Position numbers and translations under genes: made by a program. A stretch of 64,000 bases of DNA from DASRQK01 sp964401685 (GTDB lineage Bacteria; Bacteroidota; Bacteroidia; Sphingobacteriales; Sphingobacteriaceae), in NCBI GenBank assembly GCA_964401685.1, contig CAYNZH010000006.1:1-64000 (forward strand), in the 5' to 3' direction. This document shows, one piece after another, positions 17,053 through 24,348 of this stretch. The notes under the pieces were generated by a model. That model saw nothing but the letters and a program-made list of their open reading frames with translations. It made no database searches and was not told the origin of the DNA. Position 1 is the stretch's first letter. Every line of letters begins with the position of its first letter.

Positions 17053-18843
17053 TTAGTCTAGTTTGAGTACGGCCATAAAAGCGGATTGCGGAATTTCCAC
17101 ATTACCAACCTGGCGCATACGTTTTTTACCTTTCTTTTGTTTTTCCAAAAGCTTTCGTTTACGGGAAATATCTCCACCGTAACACTTGGCCGTCACATCC
17201 TTGCGGAGTGCACGGACCGTTTCCCTAGCGATAATCTTCGCCCCAATCGAAGCCTGTATCGCGATCTCGAATTGCTGGCGTGGTAACAGTTCCTTCAGTT
17301 TTTCGCAGATCTTTTTTCCAAAATCGTAGGAGTTGGATCTGTGTATCAGCGACGAAAGTGCGTCGACCGGTTCGCCATTGAGCCGGATGTCCATTTTGAC
17401 CAAATCTGACTGCCTATATCCTAGCTGAGTATAGTCGAAAGAGGCATATCCCCTGGAAAGCGTTTTTAATTTATCGTAAAAATCAAATACAATCTCGCCC
17501 ATGGGCATTTCAAACACCAGTTCGACCCGATCCGCAGTAAGATAGGACTGATTGACCAACATTCCTCGCTTTTGTATGCAAAGCGACATGACCGGACCTA
17601 CAAACTCTGCTTTAGTAATGATATTTGCCTTGATATAAGGCTCCTCGACAAAGCTCAATTTGGAAGGGTCGGGTAGGTCAGAAGGATTGTGCACAATAAT
17701 TTCCTCCAAATCCTTTGTGAGGTAGGCTCTGTAGGAGACGTTCGGCACGGTGGTGATCACGGTCATGTCAAACTCCCGTTCCAGTCTCTCCTGAATGATT
17801 TCCATGTGCAACATGCCCAGAAAACCGCAGCGGAAACCAAAGCCCAGTGCGGCCGAAGACTCCGGCTCGAAAACCAGAGAAGCGTCATTCAGCTGCAATC
17901 TGTGCATGCTTTCGCGAAGCTCTTCGTAATCTTCTGTATCTACAGGATAAATTCCTGCAAAAACCATGGGTTTAACCTCTTCAAATCCCTGGATAGCCAT
18001 AGGGCTGGGGCGGTTGACGTGGGTGATCGTATCTCCTACCTTGACTTCGCGGGCTTCTTTGATGCCGGAAATAATGTAGCCCACGTCCCCTGTTTTGATT
18101 ACCGGCTTGGGGACCTGATTCAACTTGAGCGTTCCAATTTCGTCGGCTTCGTACTCCTTACCCGTCGCAACAAATTTTACCTTGTCGCCCTTGCGGATTT
18201 CGCCGTTGACGACCTTGAAGTAGGCCATAATTCCGCGGAAGGAATTGTATACAGAGTCGAATATCAAAGCCTGAAGTGGTGCTTCCGGATCACCTACCGG
18301 CGCCGGGACGCGTTCGACGATGGCTGCCAGAATTTCCGGTATCCCCAGGCCGGTTTTCCCGGAGGCCGGGATAATGTCCTCGGGTTTACCGCCTATAAGG
18401 TCGATGATTTGGTCGGACACTTCGTCGGGCATAGCCCCCGGGAGATCCATCTTATTGAGTATAGGGATGATCTCCAGATCGTTTTCCAAAGCCAGGTACA
18501 AGTTTGAAATGGTTTGCGCCTGGATACCCTGAGATGCATCGACGATAAGTAAAGCGCCCTCACAGGCAGCAATGGACCGGGAGACTTCGTAGGAGAAATC
18601 TACGTGCCCAGGTGTATCGATAAGGTTGAAAACATATTCCTGCCCGTCCTTGACATAGTTCATCTGGATCGCATGACTCTTGATCGTGATCCCTCTTTCC
18701 CTCTCCAAATCCATGCTGTCCAGCAACTGGGCCTGTGACTCCCGCTGGGTAACCGTTTGGGTATACTCCAGAAGACGATCGGCCAGTGTACTTTTTCCGT
18801 GGTCAATGTGGGCAATAATACAAAAATTGCGAATATGCTTCAT
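17053..18843 (-). CDS. lepA: Elongation factor 4 (LepA)
   Basis: The product has 596 residues, the usual size. G1 is AHIDHGKSTLADRL, G2/switch I RGITIKSHA, G3 DTPGHVDF and G4 NKMDLPGA. The LepA-only C-terminal domain ends with RKRKLLEKQKKGKKRM and a short acidic tail. It is a ribosome-associated GTPase implicated in ribosome assembly or back-translocation. A well-matched promoter lies directly upstream. Confidence 0.97.
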   Translation of the reverse strand: MKHIRNFCIIAHIDHGKSTLADRLLEYTQTVTQRESQAQLLDSMDLERERGITIKSHAIQMNYVKDGQEYVFNLIDTPGHVDFSYEVSRSIAACEGALLIVDASQGIQAQTISNLYLALENDLEIIPILNKMDLPGAMPDEVSDQIIDLIGGKPEDIIPASGKTGLGIPEILAAIVERVPAPVGDPEAPLQALIFDSVYNSFRGIMAYFKVVNGEIRKGDKVKFVATGKEYEADEIGTLKLNQVPKPVIKTGDVGYIISGIKEAREVKVGDTITHVNRPSPMAIQGFEEVKPMVFAGIYPVDTEDYEELRESMHRLQLNDASLVFEPESSAALGFGFRCGFLGMLHMEIIQERLEREFDMTVITTVPNVSYRAYLTKDLEEIIVHNPSDLPDPSKLSFVEEPYIKANIITKAEFVGPVMSLCIQKRGMLVNQSYLTADRVELVFEMPMGEIVFDFYDKLKTLSRGYASFDYTQLGYRQSDLVKMDIRLNGEPVDALSSLIHRSNSYDFGKKICEKLKELLPRQQFEIAIQASIGAKIIARETVRALRKDVTAKCYGGDISRKRKLLEKQKKGKKRMRQVGNVEIPQSAFMAVLKLD

Positions 18844-18871
18844 ATGAAGTTGTAAAATTCCGTTTAAAGGG

Positions 18872-18905
18872 CAAAGATAATTTATTTTTTACGATATTCG
18901 CCAAA
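18872..18905 (-). promoter_or_regulatory. Candidate promoter of lepA-folD
   Basis: On the minus strand TTTG (complement of 18902-18905), a 22 bp spacer, and TATCTTTG (complement of 18872-18879), an exact match to the Bacteroidota -33/-7 consensus. The lepA start is about 28 bp beyond the -7 box. Confidence 0.6.
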
Positions 18906-18963
18906 GGTACAAAAATTCACTCTTGCATACCTGACAGATAGTTACGTTTAAAAGAAAGATCCG

Positions 18964-20127
18964 ATGAAAATATTTCAAAATCCGTGGGTGATCTGCGGCC
19001 TCCTGTTGATAAATTTAGCTCCTCACTATGCCCTGGGCCAAACGAAAAGGCTGAGGGATTATGGTATTGTGATCGGTGTCATGCAACCCGGTAAAGAAAA
19101 TGCAATCACCGATGTACAAGGGGTAAAAGTCGGACAAGTCACGCTGAATGAAGGCGAAAGTATTCGCACCGGGGTCACGGCGATCCTGCCTTACGAGGGG
19201 AATATTTTTCAATCTAAGGTACCAGCGGCCGTATTCGTTGGGAATGGATTTGGAAAGCTGGCGGGAAGTACGCAGATCATGGAGCTCGGAAATCTGGAGT
19301 CGCCTATAGTTCTCACCAATACGTTGAATGTCGCTGCCGCCATGGAAGGCATTATTGACCATACGCTGGCTCAACCTGGAAATGAGAAGATCATGTCGGT
19401 GAATGCCGTGGTGGGAGAAACCAATGATGGTAATCTCAATGATATCAGGGGACGCCATGTGAAACCTAGCCATGTCCTGGAGGCTATTCGGTCGGCAACA
19501 TCTGGCCCGGTCCAGGAAGGTAACGTGGGTGCAGGAACGGGAACTGTCGCTTTTGGCTTTAAGGGCGGCATCGGCACTGCATCGAGAAAACTCCCTGAAA
19601 GTCTGGGTGGATACACCGTTGGCGTTCTGGTCCAGTCCAATTTTGGTGGGGTTTTGCAGATAGACGGAGTCAACGTGGGCCGGGAACTAATGAAATTCTC
19701 CTTTAGCAACCACTTGCTCAACAATGTAGATGGGTCCATCATGATCATCGTCGCCACCGACGCCCCTATGGACGCTAGAAATCTTGAAAGGCTGGCTAAA
19801 AGGGCTTTTTTAGGTATGGGTAAAACCGGAGGGATCGCATCGAACGGTAGTGGTGACTATGTGATTGCGTTCAGTACGGACTCTTCCCTGAGGATTCCAC
19901 ACAGCAGTCCGCACCGTACCTTGGCTGGAGAAGTTCTCCTGAATGATGAAACTTCGGCTGTTTTTATGGCGGCAATAGAAGCGACGGAAGAAGCAATTAT
20001 CAATTCTTTAGTAGCGGCCCAAACAATGTCTGGTCATGGGGGCAGGAAAATTCAAGCGCTGCCCATGGACAAGGTAACGGAACTGCTTACAGCGCCTTCA
20101 ACTTTGTCGGATCGTAATATTCGATAA
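18964..20127 (+). CDS. P1 family peptidase (S58, DmpA-like aminopeptidase)
   Basis: The product has 387 residues with a Sec signal (about 1-25). Family S58 features are clear: GVKVGQVTL, the NVGAGTGTVAFGFKGGIGTASR segment (188-208) and SNGSGDY, where cleavage between Gly295 and Ser296 would free Ser296 as nucleophile of the beta chain. DmpA-type enzymes release N-terminal residues, including D-Ala and beta-amino acids, from peptides or amides. The signal predicts a periplasmic enzyme. Its 3' end overlaps the convergent racemase gene by 41 bp. Substrate is not predictable. Confidence 0.9.
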   Translation: MKIFQNPWVICGLLLINLAPHYALGQTKRLRDYGIVIGVMQPGKENAITDVQGVKVGQVTLNEGESIRTGVTAILPYEGNIFQSKVPAAVFVGNGFGKLAGSTQIMELGNLESPIVLTNTLNVAAAMEGIIDHTLAQPGNEKIMSVNAVVGETNDGNLNDIRGRHVKPSHVLEAIRSATSGPVQEGNVGAGTGTVAFGFKGGIGTASRKLPESLGGYTVGVLVQSNFGGVLQIDGVNVGRELMKFSFSNHLLNNVDGSIMIIVATDAPMDARNLERLAKRAFLGMGKTGGIASNGSGDYVIAFSTDSSLRIPHSSPHRTLAGEVLLNDETSAVFMAAIEATEEAIINSLVAAQTMSGHGGRKIQALPMDKVTELLTAPSTLSDRNIR

Positions 20128-20836
20128 GCTTTCGGGCTAAAATCCGATTGGGATCAATGATAGTTTTGTCTTTATATCTTTTCCGGTCGATGGCAAGCGG
20201 GATTTCAGTGCAACCCAAAAGGAGGATTTCGGCCCCTTGCTGGATGAGGTAGTCCATGGCCCTCTCCATTTCCTGCACCGCTTGAGGATGCACAGGCGAG
20301 GATTGCGCTTTGATCCCTGTTTGAGGATCGTAAATGGCCTGCTGAACCCGCTGTTGCCACTCGTCATTCGGCTCGATTGTGCGATATCCCTTGGCTTCAA
20401 AACCCTTTTTGTAGAGACCAAGGTTGCGCGTTCCGGTTGTAGAAAGGACGCCGACTGAGGTGCCCGGCGGGTAACTCCTCGTAATCTCACCGATCGTTTC
20501 TTCGATAATGTGTATCACTTTCAACTTGCTGCGACGCTCTCTGAGCATTTCCCGTGAAAGATCGAAAATCGGGGTGGCATGCGCCGAATTGCAAGCAATG
20601 GCGGCTACTGTTGCCCCCGCCCCTTCCAGACTCAGGAATAAACTTCCAATGGCTTTGCCCGGATTTTCCTGGGTTTGGCCCAGTAAAAAGGAACTCCGAT
20701 CCGGAATTTCTGCAGGTACAGAAAATGTAATAACCGGCAGGTGATCCTGATCCCTTTCAGCGATCGTTTCTTCAATGATTTTCTTTGCGACATCTACGCC
20801 GGCCAGTGGCCCTGCACCGCTCACGATTCCTATCAT
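20087..20836 (-). CDS. Aspartate/glutamate racemase family protein
   Basis: The product has 249 residues with both catalytic cysteines of the cofactor-independent racemases, in AIACNSAHA (first half) and LLLGCTEIPLA (second half). The N-terminal MIGIVSGAGPLAGVD resembles aspartate racemase (RacX/YgeA) more than MurI. It probably makes a D-amino acid, possibly D-Asp or D-Glu. The start overlaps the aroK stop by 4 bp (ATGA type), placing it last in a four-gene operon DUF1599 - DoxX - aroK - racemase. Confidence 0.85.
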   Translation of the reverse strand: MIGIVSGAGPLAGVDVAKKIIEETIAERDQDHLPVITFSVPAEIPDRSSFLLGQTQENPGKAIGSLFLSLEGAGATVAAIACNSAHATPIFDLSREMLRERRSKLKVIHIIEETIGEITRSYPPGTSVGVLSTTGTRNLGLYKKGFEAKGYRTIEPNDEWQQRVQQAIYDPQTGIKAQSSPVHPQAVQEMERAMDYLIQQGAEILLLGCTEIPLAIDRKRYKDKTIIDPNRILARKLIEYYDPTKLKAL

Positions 20837-21387
20837 TTTTCATTCGTTTTAGTGGATAATTCGACCATTTTGGCCACGTCAGCGACCGAACTCTTATGGG
20901 GGTCGACGACAAAGGTGGCATTATTGTAAAATGGAGCTCTTTCCTTGGATTTTTCTTCTATATAATGCAGCAACTGGCTCTCGTCAAATTTGCTGATCAG
21001 TGGCCTTTTAGCTGGATCCGAGTGTCGGAGCCTGTCCCACAGTGCGCGAGGCGACAAATTTAGGTATACCGTGACGCCATGTTCATTCATCCAGGACATG
21101 TTTTGGTGAAAACAGGGAGTCCCGCCTCCCGTTGCAACAATGGTCGGTTTACTGTCTGAATAATTGCCTGATTTGCTGGGTAAGGCACGTAAAATTTCTG
21201 CTTCTCTCTCACGAAAACCGGACTCGCCATAAGCCGCGAACATTTCGGGGATGCTCTGACCACTCTCAAGCTCGATCAACCTATCCAGATCCACAAAGTT
21301 TGCATCCAACCGCGTGGCAATCTTACGGCCCCAGGTTGATTTTCCGCTTCCCATAAATCCTACCAAAAAAACCCATTGCCTAGCCAT
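20833..21387 (-). CDS. aroK: Shikimate kinase
   Basis: The product has 184 residues. Walker A is GFMGSGKST; the shikimate-site DLD (VDLDRLIE), FREREAEIL (Arg) and GGGTPC motifs, and RPLIS in the lid, are present. It phosphorylates shikimate at the 3-OH in aromatic amino acid synthesis. The gene begins 18 bp after the DoxX-type gene and overlaps the racemase gene by 4 bp. Confidence 0.95.
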   Translation of the reverse strand: MARQWVFLVGFMGSGKSTWGRKIATRLDANFVDLDRLIELESGQSIPEMFAAYGESGFREREAEILRALPSKSGNYSDSKPTIVATGGGTPCFHQNMSWMNEHGVTVYLNLSPRALWDRLRHSDPAKRPLISKFDESQLLHYIEEKSKERAPFYNNATFVVDPHKSSVADVAKMVELSTKTNEK

Positions 21388-21405
21388 AATCCAAAACCTG
21401 TTTTT

Positions 21406-22560
21406 TTAGTCCGCGAAATACTTTTCTTCCAATTTCTCGAAAGCTGGAAGGGTATTGTAATGCCATTTCTCCAAAATAGTACCCTGCCTGAGCAGCAGAA
21501 CCCCTGGATTAGCCCTCACCATACTTTTCAGCGGCACCGCGTCTGCATAGAGAATTTCTGCGAGCAAACCAACCTCATCACTAACGGCTTCCGCATCCCG
21601 ACTCGAGCTAGCGGTCAGGAGCACCGCGCGGACATTGTAGTTCAGTGCAGCCTGAGTGACGACTTCGTTGATCTTTTCCAACGCGGCTTTGGACGTATTC
21701 TCTATATCCCAGGCCACAATTATGAAGTTAATATAGGGATTTTCTATCACTTGGAAGGTTTGGTCTTGCCCATCGGCATTGGAAATGAGCAGATCCGGAA
21801 TGGGAATACTGTATCCTTTCTTGACCAACCGACTTTTGGGTTCGCCCACTATTTCCCAGGATTCGTCCTTCCACCATTCTTTTTCCATATATTCCTTGTC
21901 GGTGACCTCTTGGGTCTCGCCGGAAGCGTGATTTTTAAGGGTGTAAGTCAGCTCGTAAATATCGCCTTGCTCACCCTCAGGCATAACCATGAGCGAGGGT
22001 ATGTGATTTCCTTTTTTATAGGGTAAAAAATCGATAAAAGGCAGAAAACTCACCGTGTAAACGCCAATTCCTACGGAGATAATCGTAATGGCGACGGTAG
22101 TAATATTGATGGTATATTTGTCGGAAACGACGGGCTGAATCTTTTCTTTTTCTCTGAAAATAAAGAGTATAAATACCAGAAGCACTACATCCTTGATGAA
22201 GGATTGCCACGGTGTTAGCGGGATTGCATCGCCGAAGCAACCACAAGACGTGACAACTTCAAAAAATGCGGAGTAAAACGTCAGAAAAGTAAAAAATACG
22301 ATCATAACGAGCAGACCCCACGCCACTTGCCGGCGCCAGAACCCGAGAAGGAGCAACGCACCGAAAACGATTTCTAAACTACATAGAATAACCGCAATAC
22401 CCACGGCAAAATCATTCAGAAATGACAAGTTCAGTACGTGGAAATACTCTTGCAGTTTGTATGCGAATCCTGTGGGGTCATTGGCTTTGATTAAGCCCGA
22501 AAAGACAAAGAGGATCCCTACGATAAGCCGGGAAGTCCAAAGGAGTATGTTCTTTATCAT
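21406..22560 (-). CDS. BT_3928-type protein: DoxX/MauE membrane domain plus thioredoxin-like domain
   Basis: The product has 384 residues. Four membrane helices of DoxX/MauE type (about 8-140) carry FSGLIKANDPTG and TSCGCFGDA; a further helix lies near 155-175. The C-terminal part (about 245-380) has a thioredoxin-like fold pattern but no CxxC pair, so it may bind or scaffold rather than catalyse disulfide exchange. The whole architecture matches the uncharacterised BT_3928 family of Bacteroidota. The start overlaps the DUF1599 stop by 4 bp. In Bacteroides this pair is, from memory, followed by tpiA; here aroK takes that place. Confidence 0.82.
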   Translation of the reverse strand: MIKNILLWTSRLIVGILFVFSGLIKANDPTGFAYKLQEYFHVLNLSFLNDFAVGIAVILCSLEIVFGALLLLGFWRRQVAWGLLVMIVFFTFLTFYSAFFEVVTSCGCFGDAIPLTPWQSFIKDVVLLVFILFIFREKEKIQPVVSDKYTINITTVAITIISVGIGVYTVSFLPFIDFLPYKKGNHIPSLMVMPEGEQGDIYELTYTLKNHASGETQEVTDKEYMEKEWWKDESWEIVGEPKSRLVKKGYSIPIPDLLISNADGQDQTFQVIENPYINFIIVAWDIENTSKAALEKINEVVTQAALNYNVRAVLLTASSSRDAEAVSDEVGLLAEILYADAVPLKSMVRANPGVLLLRQGTILEKWHYNTLPAFEKLEEKYFAD

Positions 22561-23111
22561 CTGTCAGCGATTCCTAATTTTATCAATGCAAAAATAGCAT
22601 AATTCATCATGTCCTGATAATTGGCCTGAACCCCTTCAGAAACTAAGGTCTTGCCCTGATTGTCCTCAATCTGCTTGGTTCTGTGCAATTTCATTAAGAT
22701 CAAATCGGTCATCGACGCTACTCTCATGGATCGCCAGGCTTCTCCATAATCGTGATTCTTGGCTTCCATAAGCGCGTAGGTTTCACGGACAACCGCATCG
22801 TAAAGTTCGGCAACCTCGCCAAGGCTGAGTTCTGTAGGAAGGTCCGCATCCTGGGATTTAAGTCTGGACAATTGAATCTGAGCGATGACACAATAGTTGA
22901 CAATCCCTATAAATTCGTCCTCTACTCCTTCCGGAACTTTGGCCTCCCCTTTTTCCTCGAGCGTGCGTATGCGCTGGGCCTTGATGAAAAGCTGATCGGT
23001 AATGGACGGCAGGCGCAGTACTTGCCAAGCGGTGCCATAATCCCGGGTTTTATTGATAAATAGTTCCCGGCAGATGGCTATAATCCGGGGATATTGAGAT
23101 TTAGTGTCCAT
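22557..23111 (-). CDS. DUF1599 protein with internal duplication
   Basis: The product has 184 residues in two similar halves. Half one (about 18-82) reads TRDYGTAW, RLPSITDQL, KAQRIRTLE, IVNYCVIAQIQL. Half two (about 112-180) reads NHDYGEAW, RVASMTDLI, KLHRTKQIE, MMNYAIFALIKL. This is the DUF1599 (nucleotide modification associated domain 1) pattern. The mostly helical sequence with repeated DYG-W and the NY-A-L ends suggests a pseudo-dimer. It is cytoplasmic, with no signal. Biochemical role unknown; nucleotide-related activity is suggested only by the domain name. It is first in the operon with the BT_3928-type gene. Confidence 0.85.
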   Translation of the reverse strand: MDTKSQYPRIIAICRELFINKTRDYGTAWQVLRLPSITDQLFIKAQRIRTLEEKGEAKVPEGVEDEFIGIVNYCVIAQIQLSRLKSQDADLPTELSLGEVAELYDAVVRETYALMEAKNHDYGEAWRSMRVASMTDLILMKLHRTKQIEDNQGKTLVSEGVQANYQDMMNYAIFALIKLGIADR

Positions 23112-23196
23112 GATACAAATCTAACTAAAATAAGGTGAAATTGCGGAATATATCTTAACTTCGCTTTCGTAGACTTATGAGAGGAAACCTCGACAC

Positions 23197-23982
23197 ATGG
23201 ACAAGACAACGGCGACCAATATAAGACGTGTACAAGCGATTCGATACGTTACTCCGCTGCGGGAGGGAGGTTCACTCCCTGCGATTGTCGAAGCAGATGA
23301 CGGCTTTCTGTACGTCATGAAATTTCGTGGCGCAGGGCAGGGAATCAAGGCCCTGGTGGCCGAACTTGTGGGCGGGGAAATAGCACGAGGACTGGGCTTT
23401 AAAATTCCAGAGATTGTTTTCATGGAATTGGACGAAGCTTTTGGACGGACAGAACCAGATGAGGAAATTCAGGATCTGCTCAAGGCAAGTACCGGCATGA
23501 ATCTCGGATTACATTATCTGACCGGCGCCTACACCTTCGATCCAGCTGTCACAACTTTAGACGGCGAATTGGCTTCTCAGATCGTTTGGCTGGACGCATT
23601 CCTCACCAACGTCGACCGTACAGCGAGAAATACCAACATGTTGGTCTGGAACAAGGAATTGTGGCTGATTGATCATGGGGCGTCACTTTATTTTCACCAT
23701 AACTGGGAAAATTGGGCCGAACAAGCCGTCAAACCATTTACCCAGATAAAGGATCATGTCCTGCTGAAGTACGCCGACCGTCTGGAGGAGGTCTCTGCTC
23801 GGTTCTCAGCACTCCTAATTGAAAAATCTCTGATAGCGGAGGTCGTCTCCCTGATTCCGGATCTTTGGTTGGAGCAGGTGCAGATGTCTAGAAACGTCTA
23901 CGTGGACTTCCTGAATAAGAGATTAGATCACGTGCAAACCTTTGTAAACGAGGCCCAAGATGCGAGGAAAAGACTTATTTGA
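23197..23982 (+). CDS. HipA-like kinase (HipA_2 family)
   Basis: The product has 261 residues, about 60% of classical HipA, and lacks the N-terminal HipA subdomain. Kinase-like residues are visible: Lys42 in YVMKF (nucleotide-binding lysine), Asp140 and Asn145 in NVDRTARNTN (catalytic loop) and Asp159 in LIDHG (metal-binding, in place of DFG). Such small HipA-type proteins are annotated as HipA family kinases, but their targets are unknown. It overlaps the DUF3037 gene by 23 bp, so the two are translationally linked. No HipB-type helix-turn-helix antitoxin is nearby. Confidence 0.85.
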   Translation: MDKTTATNIRRVQAIRYVTPLREGGSLPAIVEADDGFLYVMKFRGAGQGIKALVAELVGGEIARGLGFKIPEIVFMELDEAFGRTEPDEEIQDLLKASTGMNLGLHYLTGAYTFDPAVTTLDGELASQIVWLDAFLTNVDRTARNTNMLVWNKELWLIDHGASLYFHHNWENWAEQAVKPFTQIKDHVLLKYADRLEEVSARFSALLIEKSLIAEVVSLIPDLWLEQVQMSRNVYVDFLNKRLDHVQTFVNEAQDARKRLI

Positions 23983-24343
23983 GTATGCGGTTCTCAGGGT
24001 TGTTCCACGCGTGGAGCGGGAGGAATTTCTGAATGTTGGTGTGATTTTATATTGCAGGGATCAAAAGTTTTTAGACGTTAAGTGCTTGCTGAACCGGGAT
24101 AAACTGCTTGCCATGTACGGTGGCTTTGACGTGGACGATTGTCAGGAGTTTTTGGATGCCTTTGTCAACATTTGTCGTGGAAAGGAGGCGCGGTCTCCGA
24201 TTTCAGCCTACGAACCTGCGGAACGATTTCGCTGGCTGACAGCCAACCGAAGTTCGGTCCTTCAGGTTTCGCCTGTACATCCCGGCCTGTGCGACGACGC
24301 TTCTGAAACTTTAGAACGTCTGTTCGATCACTTGGTGGTTTGA
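23960..24343 (+). CDS. DUF3037 protein
   Basis: The product has 127 residues: FEYAVLRVVPRVEREEFLNVGVILYC at the start (family hallmark), KCLLNRDKL, and the RFRWLTANRSSVLQ-SPVHPGL segment near the C-terminus. It has no signal or membrane helix. DUF3037 proteins have no assigned activity. The gene lies inside the 3' end of the HipA-like kinase gene (23 bp overlap), an arrangement I recall from other genomes; it suggests a two-protein complex. Its stop lies 5 bp from that of the convergent receptor gene. Confidence 0.83.
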   Translation: MRGKDLFEYAVLRVVPRVEREEFLNVGVILYCRDQKFLDVKCLLNRDKLLAMYGGFDVDDCQEFLDAFVNICRGKEARSPISAYEPAERFRWLTANRSSVLQVSPVHPGLCDDASETLERLFDHLVV

Positions 24344-24348
24344 GTATG

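Noticed and set aside
17689..18507. A 272-codon plus-strand open frame opposite lepA.
   Set aside because: It lies fully within lepA, has low-complexity antisense composition and no recognisable domain. lepA is certain on the other strand.
23116..23123. A TAGATTTG box just before the DUF1599 start (minus strand).
   Set aside because: It lies only 4 bp from the start codon and has no -33 partner at proper spacing; more likely chance.
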